Below are positions 10,975 to 21,292 of a stretch of 24,003 nt of DNA, in pieces. The DNA comes from Didymodactylos carnosus. Its lineage: Eukaryota > Rotifera > Eurotatoria > Philodinida > Philodinidae. Position numbers and translations under genes: made by a program. The notes beneath the pieces are model-generated. The model was not told the origin of the DNA, ran no database searches, and worked only from the letters and a program-made list of their open reading frames with translations. Where the stretch lies: the NCBI GenBank assembly GCA_905250885.1, contig CAJNOQ010002507.1:1-24003 (forward strand), given 5' to 3'. Each line of letters opens with the position of its first letter. Positions within the stretch are counted from its first letter, which is position 1.

Positions 10975-13900
10975 CCTAATTCTTGTAATGTTTCAACTAA
11001 TTGTTGTTTTTGCTCTGGTAACATTCTGGCAAATATTGTTCCACGTACTACTAACTATAAAAAAATATAAAAGTCAATTTTCTAATATTTTTAATTGTTT
11101 TATTAAATATTACGATAAATATGTACCCGTTCATATAATTCTGGATGTTCATTTCGAATAACTTTAAACGATTTACCCGAAATGGCAAAATGAAATAATG
11201 AATGATGATCAAGTTCAATTACTTTATGAGACTAAAATAAAAAAATATAATACTCTAATATTGAAACAATTAAATATAATATAAATCAATATCTATACAT
11301 ACATTTATATCGTATTGAACTTCTTTAACATGTTTATTATAAATTTGTGCGTAGGAAAATGTTGGCACTTGTCCATCTGTTTCAGCTTCAATAACAATTA
11401 CTTTTTCATCGTCTCCAATCATATTACAATCGCGTGCAACACTCAATGCTGTTAGAAGATTATCACCTAAAAATATCAACGATAAATAAAATAAATTAAA
11501 AATCTATTATCTTTTTAAAAATAATTTACCAGTACACATTACGGTACGAATTTTAGCATCTTTTAATATTTTTAATGCACCTTCAGTTTGTGGTTTTAAT
11601 CGATTTTCCATAATAACTAATCCAAGAAAAATAAGATCAATTTCAACCTTTTCTCTACAAACCAACAAAAAAATAACAACAACAAAACTACAATCACGTA
11701 TACTTTATATTATAAAACCATTTTACCTTTCTATACGCTGTATTTTAACATAATTTAAATCAATTGGTTTATATGCTAAGGCTAGGACACGATAACCTTG
11801 TTTAGCAAAGGATGATAAAACCGTATTAAAATTTTTTGGAACTAAAATAATGGAGAAAAAAAATGCTAAATAATTGTGTCTATCTATTTATACACTATTA
11901 TATACATACTCGTTTCTGGTAGAGATAATTCGGCAATTTTTTCTGGACTACCTTTGATTAATAAATCAAATGAATCTTTTGATAATAGACGAACAATAAC
12001 ACTTGAGCGTTGTAAACTTGAATTAAATGGAAATTGACGAACTATACCAACTTCAAATGGAATGTTCTACATATTCATATAAAAACAAAACAAATATATA
12101 TAATGATTTATAAATTTGATAACTAGATACATACGCCAGCAATTAGATTGCTAACAGAACCCGATAATGGTTGTTGTGATGTATTGATATTTGTCGTATT
12201 TATTGGTCTAACTATTGTTGGATAGAGAATATCGAAATTGGATTGTTCAGTTGAAGCCGGTTCATACATTTCAAATTGAGTAAATGCTAACATTTTTAAA
12301 TCTAGTGGATCACCAGCTAATTCACCGTTTATCCTTGTAAGTGTATGACAAGCTGAAATCAAACAATTTCTATAATCTATCTTTAATTCATAGAAATAAA
12401 TAATAAAATTTACCTGCCATACAAATAATCATCATTGTATCTTTTTCTTGTTCAAAACAATCGAAAGCATTAATATTCGTTATTTCCTTTGCAAATTGTA
12501 TTCGACTACTAAAAAAATCAAATATCGATTAAAAATTCAAATTAATACGAATATTTTTGTTTACCTACTCAGAATCTTGTACAACTGGTAGTACACATTT
12601 TAAATCGAGACCATCTTCTGTTAATGTTCCTAAATATGGAGACATACTCAATTGTTAAATAAATCTTATATTAATTTATAGTGTATAAAATCTAGAAATA
12701 CCAGTCTAAAATATAAACAAAATAAAATGAAATATAATACACTCATTGTTGATATACACATACTTTATCAAAAACAACCATGTTAATTGAGCCACTTATA
12801 TTAATTGTACTTGGACTAATACAAAAAATATTTAATTTTTTTAAACGATTTTGAGCATAGACCAATCCGGCTGATAATGCTGCTGGCAAAGCAGGTGGTA
12901 CAGCAATTGTTATAATATCAATAGTGCGTTTTATTATTTGAGATGCTGGCTCTTTACGAATAACCTAAATGAAAAAAAATAATAAGACTATTTTTATATG
13001 ACAATGGTTAAAATAAAAAAAGTGAGTACATACACGCATAACGAACGAAAATATCATTCCAACAAGTGCGATCAATGCCATTCCTCCAACATACTTGTAG
13101 GTATCACTAAAATATCACAAAATATTCGTTATAATTCTCTATAATCTAATACATTGAATAACATACGTATTAAATTTAAAATCAACCGGTTTAGGATAAA
13201 GTATAGATCGAACGAGTTCACCTTTTGCTGTATTAAATGCTAGAGTAATACATAGATTTTTATATAATAGTAGTAGTATTCAAGATGACATGTTACCTGT
13301 ACGAATAACAATAGCTCTCACCGCTCCTCCTTCATAGTAGCGTGTTTGAATAACTTTTGTACCGCTGAATAAAATAAATCGACTATGATCTCGAATATCA
13401 AATGTGTTCTGTAATCCCGAATGATCTGTGGATGATTGATAATAGGGAATTGCAACTTTTGTCACCGGAATACTTTCACCTAAATAAGTCATTCTTCTCT
13501 AATTTATTAAAGAAAGATAAATCAAGACGCACCAGTCTAAAATGACAATCAAATAGCAGAAAACATACATAAATAGATCTAAGATAAATCATACCAACAT
13601 GCTTTCATCAACAATAACATTTCCGTTCAATAATGCGGCATCACATTGCATAATTGTTGAACCTTTCACAATAATGATATCTCCCGGTACCAACTCTTCG
13701 CTAGTTGTTTCGCTTTCTTCTTCTATAAAATAAAAAATATATATATATTTAAATATTGTTTGTTTCTTTATTTCTTATAAAACTATATCTAATAACCTGT
13801 ATTCGTCTCTGGATAACGAGTAATTACTTGCGTTAATTCTGACTGATGAACAGTGTTACGAAGAGCTCTTTCATTCTGAAAGAAGCATAGATAGGATATA

Positions 13901-14478
13901 TAAATGGAAATATGAAATTTGATTCTATACTTTTCTTATTTCTCTAAGTGTATAAATAATCGATACTAATGATATAAATACAATACAACTAGCATAATAA
14001 TAATATTCATCGGAATACCACACTATACATGAAAACACTTGAAATATATAAAATGGTGACAAAACCTTAAAAAAATAAAATTATTAAACAAAATGAAATA
14101 CAACTAGACTCGATTATCCTGGAACCTCTTTGACGATCAGTTGAAGTAAAGGAGTTAAATGAAGACTAATCGAATTTTCACCATACAGTTTCTTTCTGAA
14201 AACATATAAAATACAATAATAAAATAATTTTAATTTATTTTAGAATATAATCAAAAATACCGTAGATTTTTTTCTTCATTGGTAAGCGGAGAACATTCTT
14301 GAAAATATTCACATTTATGATTATGCTCAATACCTCTGAAATGGTAAAAATTAGTTTAATATAACAAACAAACAAATAATCAATGAAAATCTTACAATAA
14401 TTTTTCAAATTTATATTCACGATCTTTCCAAATGTAACGCCATCGTTTATTGATAAAATATCGTCGTACAACAACATT
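10975..14478 (-). CDS. ATP13A: P5B-type cation/polyamine-transporting ATPase, ATP13A2/3-like (both ends missing from view)
   Basis: 21 exons join in phase into 742 residues without a stop: 14478-14396, 14335-14261, 14195-14126, 14065-13931, 13875-13797, 13722-13595, 13536-13533, 13479-13297, 13239-13167, 13106-13034, 12964-12764, 12705-12702, 12629-12569, 12508-12414, 12352-12135, 12066-11910, 11841-11727, 11654-11530, 11466-11303, 11231-11127 and 11054-10975. Domains in order: [18 protein letters not shown]1-M2 (about 65-118), actuator TGES (191-194), M3-M4 with the P5B signature PPALP (324-328), phosphorylation DKTGT (Asp 367), GDPLDLKM (435-442), KGSPE (532-536), TGDN (626-629), ARMLPEQK (725-732). 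PPALP excludes the P5A class (PPELP). Relatives move polyamines out of endo-lysosomes. They are about 1,100-1,250 residues long, so roughly 150 N-terminal residues and the C-terminal GDGxND hinge with M5-M10 are not seen. The preserved frame suggests selection until recently; it may be a truncated copy or continue through unusually long introns. Confidence 0.93.
12702..12705 (-). other. 4-nt microexon ACTG completing the DKTGT phosphorylation motif
   Basis: The upstream exon ends GTT TTT GAT AAA at 12764 before GTATGT; the downstream exon starts at 12629 with GA ACA TTA ACA. Between them, TTTATATTTTAG|ACTG|GTATTT supplies ACT G and yields D-K-T-G-T-L-T. The flanking introns are 58 nt (12706-12763) and 72 nt (12630-12701), the normal size for this gene. 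Without it the frame reads GAT AAA GAA CAT TAA and stops at once. Very short exons are known in animals and plants, but 4 nt is near the lower limit. Confidence 0.88.
13533..13536 (-). other. 4-nt microexon ACTG completing the TGES actuator motif
   Basis: The upstream exon ends GAA AGC ATG TTG at 13595 before GTATGA; the downstream exon starts at 13479 with GT GAA AGT. The sequence GTCATTTTAG|ACTG|GTGCGT in between supplies ACT G, giving [13 protein letters not shown], which is the family consensus. Introns are 58 nt (13537-13594) and 53 nt (13480-13532). Skipping it shifts the frame. The alternative acceptor before AGAAGAATGACT (phase 0) would stay open but insert RRMTYL and destroy TGE. Confidence 0.88.
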
Positions 14479-14543
14479 CTAGAGAATAATAGAAAACAAA
14501 ACCAATCAATGATATCTGTCACTATTAGCATGTTTTCAGTCTC

Positions 14544-14567
14544 TTATTATTATTATTATTATTATTA

Positions 14568-14628
<61 letters not shown>

Positions 14629-14651
14629 CATTATTATTATTATTATTATCA
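14544..14651 (+). repeat. (TTA)n microsatellite, about 108 bp
   Basis: Some 36 TTA/ATT units are interrupted at least three times by ATC/TCA variants. It lies 66 bp upstream of the first visible ATPase exon and would be in its 5' intron or flank. It generates a spurious poly-Tyr open frame on the plus strand. Such tracts often break assemblies or vary in length. Confidence 0.95.
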
Positions 14652-15739
14652 TAATCATGCTAACGGTTTAACCATCACCATACAAGAATTCAATACAAGA
14701 ATACAAACAATCACGTTGAAAATCTCTTCCTACTTCTTTTAATCGACAAGAGTTCATCCACCATCATAAATGGCATATTATCAAAAAGAAATATTATCAT
14801 TCTCACTCTCTACACCAAGAAAGATGTCATGGTCAATAAATAATAGAAGAATGATGATGGCAAAACTTCTTCTCAGTGTACTACCCAGGACTTTCACGAG
14901 AATAATAGAATAAAGAAAATTCTATAAAAAAAATCTATTTTTATGTGAGCAATGTGTAAATGAATGTGAAAAATGAAGTAAATATAATTTTGGCATTCGA
15001 AATCTATTCTCATTATTTCTTTGAAATGATATCTAATGTTAATGCAATAAATAAGCATTACGCTATTAATTTGTTAATAAACTTTGTAATTATTCAAATT
15101 TTACGCAAATGTTTGATATCCATATAGATATTAACATTTTGTTCTTTAATAAATATTCCTGGTACCATTCAAGCCATAAATATTAACCTGTTTTATGACG
15201 AAAACATTCACCCTAATCATTTTTATACACAAATAATGTGTTTAGTTTGAAATTACTGTTATCTGATTCGATTATTTTCTATTCGATAACCAAGATTATG
15301 AAATCAATTCATTGCTCTGTGGCACCAGGAACATGTATCTTTACTAAATCTTACATATTCATTATCTTTAATTTTTTATCTGATAATAATTTTGTATGCG
15401 TTTTTATACAAGTTGGAAAATAATTAGAAAATACCATTGATACTGGATTGTTACTTATCCACATTTTATTTTACAAATTTACAATATCTAAACAGTAATA
15501 ATGCTCTTGATACACAAAAGTTACGCAAAATAATATTAAAGATGAATAACACGTGAAAACTCGATTGAATTTTACGAGTATGGTGAACATATTTTCAGTT
15601 TTTATAAAAAGATCAAAGAATCATGGCTACGGATATTTTGTGAAAGGAAACAGATAAAGGCTTCTTACATACTAATTTATCTGTCTGAATTAAGAATACA
15701 CTTCTTCTTTTTTTTACCTTGTTGACGAGAGTGAGAAGT
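14652..15739. other. Non-coding stretch where upstream ATPase exons would be expected
   Basis: I read the minus strand here for the N-terminal membrane segment of a P5B ATPase and found no convincing exon. An ATG upstream of exon 14478-14396 in the right frame with a matching donor was not identified. The open frame at 15238-15423 (+) is short and has no recognisable content. Confidence 0.5.
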
Positions 15740-15985
15740 CCAGTTGAGCCTAAACTTTTATCACAGATGTTTCAGACCCTATCTCAGATTCTAACGCTTT
15801 TCAAAAAAGAAATAGGCTTTCCTTTATAAAATATTTCACAAATAGTGAAAGAAAAAAGATTGAAATTTTCAGATTTTCACAATTTTTCGACTATTTCGAG
15901 AAGGAAAACGTATTTTTTCAAAAAATTAGTAATCGGACGTAGGATCTGAAATATCTGCTGTAAACATTTGGACTCAGTCAGATCT
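15740..15985. repeat. Decayed inverted repeat
   Basis: GAGCCTAAACTTTTATCAC with CAGATGTTTCAGACCCTA (about 15746-15784) resembles the reverse complement of about 15945-15982, GAGTCCAAATGTTTACAGC with AGATATTTCAGATCCTA. Similarity continues inward through an A/T-rich part to a centre near 15865. Arms are perhaps 110 bp, with many substitutions and indels. It looks like an old foldback or MITE. A similar but weaker pairing around GGTTCTATTGAG / GGTTCTACAAAA occurs at about 16180-16295. Confidence 0.4.
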
Positions 15986-16295
15986 CTATTTCCACCTTTG
16001 CTAACAGACTGAGAAAAGAGGAGGCGTATCCTAAAAGATATCTTATATAAAAGCACGCAATTTGAGCTCACTATGTAAAAATATACTGCACAGCATCTTG
16101 TGACAATATTCGTTCTTTAAAAAAACTGAAAACCGAAATATCGAGGAAACAAGCATTTAACCAAACTGATTAGATATTTGTGGTTCTATTGAGTTTTTTT
16201 GCTCTAATCGTTTAGAAAGATTTTTAATATCACAGATATGAAAAGTAATTGGCGATTCTTTAGAGCAGTTTTTGTAGAACCATACAATCAAATAG

Positions 16296-17369
16296 AGATA
16301 GACTAAAGTTTTTTTGCCTTCTATCAATCAAAGTAAGTGACTTTATGTACTCGAAAAACTTCAGCATGACAAGATTGATTCCAAATGAGTTTTGAATATT
16401 TGTTTCATGAACTAAAATCGCTTATTTTCTTAAAATCTCAGCTTATTTTTTTAGAGACCGAACATTATCATAAGATACGCGGCACAGTATGTTTTAACGA
16501 AGTTCAAATTGCGCGGTTGTGTACAATTGTACAGAATCTTAAGATACTCCAAACTATTAATCCACGTTGGCAGACAGATAGATTAGTATGTAAGCTCATG
16601 GTCAAGCTTTTTGATGTACCATTTTTAGGAAAAATCTTGAGCCTCATTTTTCCATTGAATTCTGAATCAAACTGTTACTTACAAAATGGCAAGAACTATA
16701 GGTATTCATCTGTTTCCTTTCAAAAGATATCCATGACCATTCTCTTGTTTCTTTCAAAAATAATAGTTGTTGAATTAGAGCTGTGTGTTTGCAATGTGTA
16801 TCTATGTAATGTGTTTGCTGGCAATGTGTATAAATAATCGTTCACAAGAGTGACTTAAAAACGAAAAGTACATACACAAAAACACGATTACAAAGCAGAA
16901 TACAAAAACTATCAAAGCGGTTAACATGTATATAGTGGTTAAGCACAAAGTGTCTCAGCTCATAAGCTGAATAAAACAGATTTTCGGATTGTTTTCATGA
17001 AAAATAAAGTATACTGATTTCAGTTGAGAGCTATGGTACATTTTTTTATGCATCAATCATAGTGAAAGATTAGTTCATACTTATATACTTTAACTCTCTT
17101 TTTTGATCAATGTCAAAAAACGTATATAGATTAGAAATGCATCATGTTAGATGGAAAAAACAAACACGCAGTACTCATATTGGTTAAGTTTTTATTATTA
17201 TTTCTATATTGAAAGCATAAAAAAATACCCCTTGGATTTCATTGCTATTCACAAGTAATGTTAGGCTTTCACTTCGCTTAAATATTTTGTTCCATAATGA
17301 TAACTACAATAATAATTAATACGAATTTACAGTGAAGACTGTTTTATGATAAACTTATAATTCGATAAT
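16296..17369. other. Stretch with one unexplained 150-codon open frame
   Basis: ATG at 16385 to TAA at 16837 encodes 150 residues rich in Leu, Ile, Val and Cys. It includes a run near the C-terminus that could span a membrane and a Cys-Val-Asn repeat (CVCNVYLCNVFAGNV). I do not recognise it. It lies among decayed repeats, so a remnant of a mobile-element protein or a chance frame are both possible. No splice sites or neighbours support it as a gene. Confidence 0.2.
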
Positions 17370-18560
17370 TTCTTTAGCTAGTTCACCGTAAAAACTTGAG
17401 CTACTATAAATCAGCGGTTATCTGTTAGCCTTTACCGGCAATCATCTTTCCAAATAGAGGTCATGTTTACAACAAACGTTTTAATGAATTTTTTAATGAA
17501 AATTACAATACTAAAAGTTCATCATTTTGAGATATTTAAGTCTTACGAAAAGTCTCAAAACAAGTACATCCTTACCTTTTACTAATATTGTATAAAAGCA
17601 GATTGACCCGGTAACTGGATGACGTGTCTGTAGCAGGATTAGTGATTGATAGTAGAATAAAGGTTGACTTTAAAATTCTTCTAATGATAGTCATAGAAGG
17701 GGTTCACTACACAGGAGTCTCAATACTAAGACTACATTAACCGAGAAATTAACTTTTTATAGTTTCACCATTAAATTCCTTGTCGAGAACTACCCATATG
17801 ATTTGATTTTAATAACCTTTTGAGCTGTTTTAATAGAAAAATGCTACTTTAACCGTGACCCTGAGACGTGGTTTCTGCAACTGAACCCCTTCGCTATTCT
17901 AGAAGAACGCGAAAATCTGGCTGTTGTGTTAGTAAAACTATTGTATTTCAATAATGTGATAGGAAACCATACGGAATTTTCCAAAATGATGCAAATCGCT
18001 AAAATTGATAATTTTAGATCAACCTGTACCGTAAATGAAAATACTATTGGTGGTTGCAAATATCATAGAAACAATTCATGATACAATCTTTCCAAAAATA
18101 TGATTGAAAGTCTTGGATTTAGTTTAGTTTCAATAGAAGGTGGACAAATTGATTAGATTTTGCCATCCAGTGTGCCGTTAACTGTAAATGAACGCGTGCC
18201 CCGAGCGCGGAGTTGCATCAGTCTAGTACTTATGATCATGATCCAGACACTATCTTGCGTTAAACAGATCGTGTCATTCGATGTCTCTCAGTAAAACCAT
18301 CAGAAATTATCGCTAGTGGATTTCTGGTTGCTACGCTTTAAAGCCTTGCAAGGTGCCGATTTTTCAAGATTATAGATATTACCTTTTTTAAATAGCAACG
18401 ATTTAACTTTTAGTGTTGTAATTTTCATTAAAAAATTCATTAAAGCGTTTGCTGTAAACATAACCTCTCTTTTAAAAGATAGTCGATTGAACAACAGTAT
18501 AGAGTAATAGATGGTGTCCGTTGAGCAAATAGCTCAAATCAAATTTCAAAGGAACTATAA
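17370..18560. mobile_element. Inverted-repeat-bounded element (about 1.2 kb), decayed
   Basis: Left arm about 17370-17525 and right arm about 18400-18560 are inverted copies. The best part is TTTAATGAATTTTTTAATG followed by AAAATTACAA(T/C)ACTAAAAGTT (left from about 17481; the right arm carries the complement from about 18408). GAGG(T/-)CATGTTTACA and GAGCTA words extend the match outward. The interior has only short open frames with no recognised transposase. It is a probable non-autonomous DNA transposon or foldback element. Exact ends and target-site duplication are unclear because the outer arms have diverged. Confidence 0.5.
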
Positions 18561-19001
18561 TATTCTCATGGTATCTGTGAACTGCAGCGCTTACACGTAT
18601 CGTTCTCTTCTTTGCTCTGTTGTACGGATGACGCTTCATCTGTTCAATTTATACCTGAGCAATATTTGTAATGAACACAACTGGGATTCAAAACATCTTA
18701 CGATGATTGATAAGAATCACTTTATGTTTACATTCTAAACAACTTCAAGACGTTTGCATGTGTCATATGTAGTCAATATCAACAGATCTTAATACAAATA
18801 TACATTCAAAACAGTCGAATAAGGTGTTGGCGTGTTTAACAACCTTTCGATTTCTGAAGAAAAATGTTAAAATTTACGCAATAGAAAACGGTGCATTACT
18901 AATGTCAATGAAGGAAAGGTCAGAGTGGTAACTAATAGATTGATATGTAGTTGAGTAGTACAACACGGAACGTCTATTACTATTGCAACTTCAAGCTAAT
19001 G
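18561..19001. other. Non-coding stretch
   Basis: An open frame of 75 codons (18511-18738) begins in the right arm of the preceding element and shows no known motif. Nothing else was identified before the TA at 19002-19003. Confidence 0.45.
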
Positions 19002-19003
19002 TA

Positions 19004-19949
19004 CACTGTAAAAAAAACACGACTTATTTTAAACGTTATGAGGGAAGACGACAAATGTCTCACTCTTTACAACACTTTTCGAACGTCTTATTTTCCACTT
19101 TGTTTTGCCGGATAATTCGGTGTATATAACGTCATCTTAATCTAAAATACACGATGGACCCAACTAACAATTGATTATATGTAATCAGAGGTGCTGATTT
19201 CCAATATGATAATGGTCTGAGCCCTTATCAATTTTTTTGGTCCGAAAACTCAAAAGGGTGATCTGAATTTCTGAAGCTCAAAAACTCTTTTTCGTTGAAA
19301 TCGATATCTGAATGAGCCAAAACGTAGAGCATGTCAAACCGCATATGTCCATGACTTTTAAGCTTTCGCGGACACGTTTTACAGGCGTTAGAATTCCTTT
19401 AAAAATTTAACACTTTACTACTTAGGGTCATTATCAGTTGAAATTCAAAACTTCAGAACTCTGGTAAACGAACTTGAGAAAGCTAAAAAATCGTTGACAT
19501 GTACAGTCTGATATGCCTTAGACGGCACACTTCAAACGGTTTCAAAAAATATGTTAGGTTCTCTTATTTCCGAAAAACCAAGGTTTTCTAGAAAACTCAA
19601 TAAGGCCCCAAATGACTATAATATTCAGAATCAGTACCGTCGCTAACCTATACTCAACTATCTTTCGGGAAATGGAATTGGGCATCTGGAGAGGTTCTCT
19701 TGTAAGCTGATTGACTCGTATCTCACGAGCCAAGCGACACGTGTGCGAGAGAGAGTGATTAACGACTCGAATCTCAAAATAATTCTATTCACTACAAACT
19801 ATCTGAATATCTATATGATAATGATTTTTATGAGTATCGTGAATCCGACTTTTTTCAAAAAAACGCCTTAGAAATGTCTTCACAAACAAACTATGGCTTC
19901 AAATAAGTTTTTCGACGAAGACACAGAATAAGTCGCTTTTTTCACAGTG
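19004..19949. mobile_element. 946-bp TA-flanked DNA transposon relic (non-autonomous)
   Basis: The left end reads CACTGTAAAAAAAACACGAC then TTATT. The right end reverse-complemented reads CACTGTGAAAAAAGCGACTT then ATT. The roughly 25-bp terminal inverted repeats differ by one substitution and a short indel. TA flanks both ends (19002-19003 and 19950-19951), as expected for Tc1/mariner-type target-site duplication. The interior has no long open frame, so it would depend on a transposase elsewhere. The end sequence CACTnTRAAAAA resembles that of the 124-bp MITE at 4882-5005. Confidence 0.65.
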
Positions 19950-19951
19950 TA

Positions 19952-21292
19952 TACTCTTAACTAGATGAGATAAAATTAAGCAATAAACTTTGATAGCATG
20001 CATATAATTGAAGGCGACACAAAAACGAACACTGCGGATTCGTCACTATATCATCTCACCATAAAAGCATACATGCATACATTCTGTCATATATGCAATG
20101 GCTAAGAATTGAAAACATAGTACTTTACCTGCGTCAATAGTAACGGTTCCTCTGAAGACTAAAAAGGGTTACCAATACACTCTATTCGAAAGAATACAAT
20201 CCTATTATAAGATGGAACATTTTTACAGAATATGTATAGTATCGATGGCAAACGGTAAATAATTGAAGTCGATTTTGCTAATGGTTACAAGTTTTTGTTA
20301 AAAAGTTGTACAATCAACCATTCAGAAAGGAACAACAATGTTTGCTTGAAAAGAGAGGAACATAACTTACTTCAACAGGTTGTTGTGTATCAGAGATACT
20401 TTCATATCTGACTCGAACTGGTAATCTAAATAAGGAATTTTCCCGAGTTTCAAATATTTTTATAACATATATGTTTGAATTACTTTGGAGAATTTGCTGG
20501 GTAATCACTATCAATTATAAGTACATTTTCAACGTACCATTGTTTGTAACGATCCTTAAAAGAGCATGATTATAGAAATAAAAATCTCATGGACTTCAAT
20601 CGCTTATTTGCCAAGCAATTCATCACCTGGAGTAAAACAAATGTTGCCCGGCCAAGATCGGCTTTTGTACATTCACACCACAATTTCCAATCGGGTTTCC
20701 AATAGAATACCAAACGAAGAAAACCCGCTGACAGAATACTCAATATCCATGTGAAAATTGTTCTATGTGATGAACGTACGTAACCGTAAAGTACCTAGAA
20801 TGATCAAAAAACATATCCTATTCTTTTTATCAAAATGGAAACGTAGATGTCATTGGAATTGTATAAGTATGAAATTGTCGAAACAGATATTATAAAAAAT
20901 TCTATAACATGTTTATTGCGCACGCTCGGTTATATATAAACAAGCAAATTAAAATCAGAATTTAAAAATAAAAAACAACTCTGGTTAACGTACTAATTGC
21001 TCATCCGTTCCCTCATTGAGCGTCTGATAACATTTGCCATTTTGTAGCATCCGTTTTTCAAATTATTAACCGTAAATCTAGAAATAAAGTTTACTCTTTT
21101 TTGAAAATGAGAACAAGTACGCATGGAATGAGCTAGGACGTACTACTCGGATAAAAGAGACAGTAAAACAAGCCTAACAGTTCAAAAGATTCGATTGTTA
21201 AGCAAAAAAAACTAAAAAAATATCGCAACAAATCGAATAAATTCCACTCAGAGCTTTTCAATATTCAGTAGAAATCGGTACATGTAATAAAA
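19952..21292. other. Non-coding stretch
   Basis: Open frames are at most 66 codons and none is recognisable. I see no RNA gene, tandem repeat or clear inverted pair. It may consist of further, more decayed mobile-element sequence. Confidence 0.45.

Noticed and set aside
10941-10975. Read-through end of the ATPase ([13 protein letters not shown] then stop)
   Set aside because: Formally open for 12 more codons but it is the sequence of a good donor and intron, and does not resemble the expected hinge region.
10975-14478. P5A ATPase (ATP13A1, ER helix dislocase) identity
   Set aside because: P5A enzymes have PPELP in M4; this protein has PPALP, the P5B form.
10975-14478. Old pseudogene call for the ATPase
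   Set aside because: All 21 exons are in phase with GT-AG sites, no stop codon and intact catalytic motifs, so only truncation, not decay, can be argued.
14509-14742. Plus-strand 77-codon frame rich in Tyr
   Set aside because: It is the translation of the (TTA)n microsatellite and overlaps the ATPase first visible exon region on the other strand.
18180-18290. GC-richer patch that might hold a tRNA-like gene
   Set aside because: No A-box/B-box pair and no cloverleaf could be drawn.
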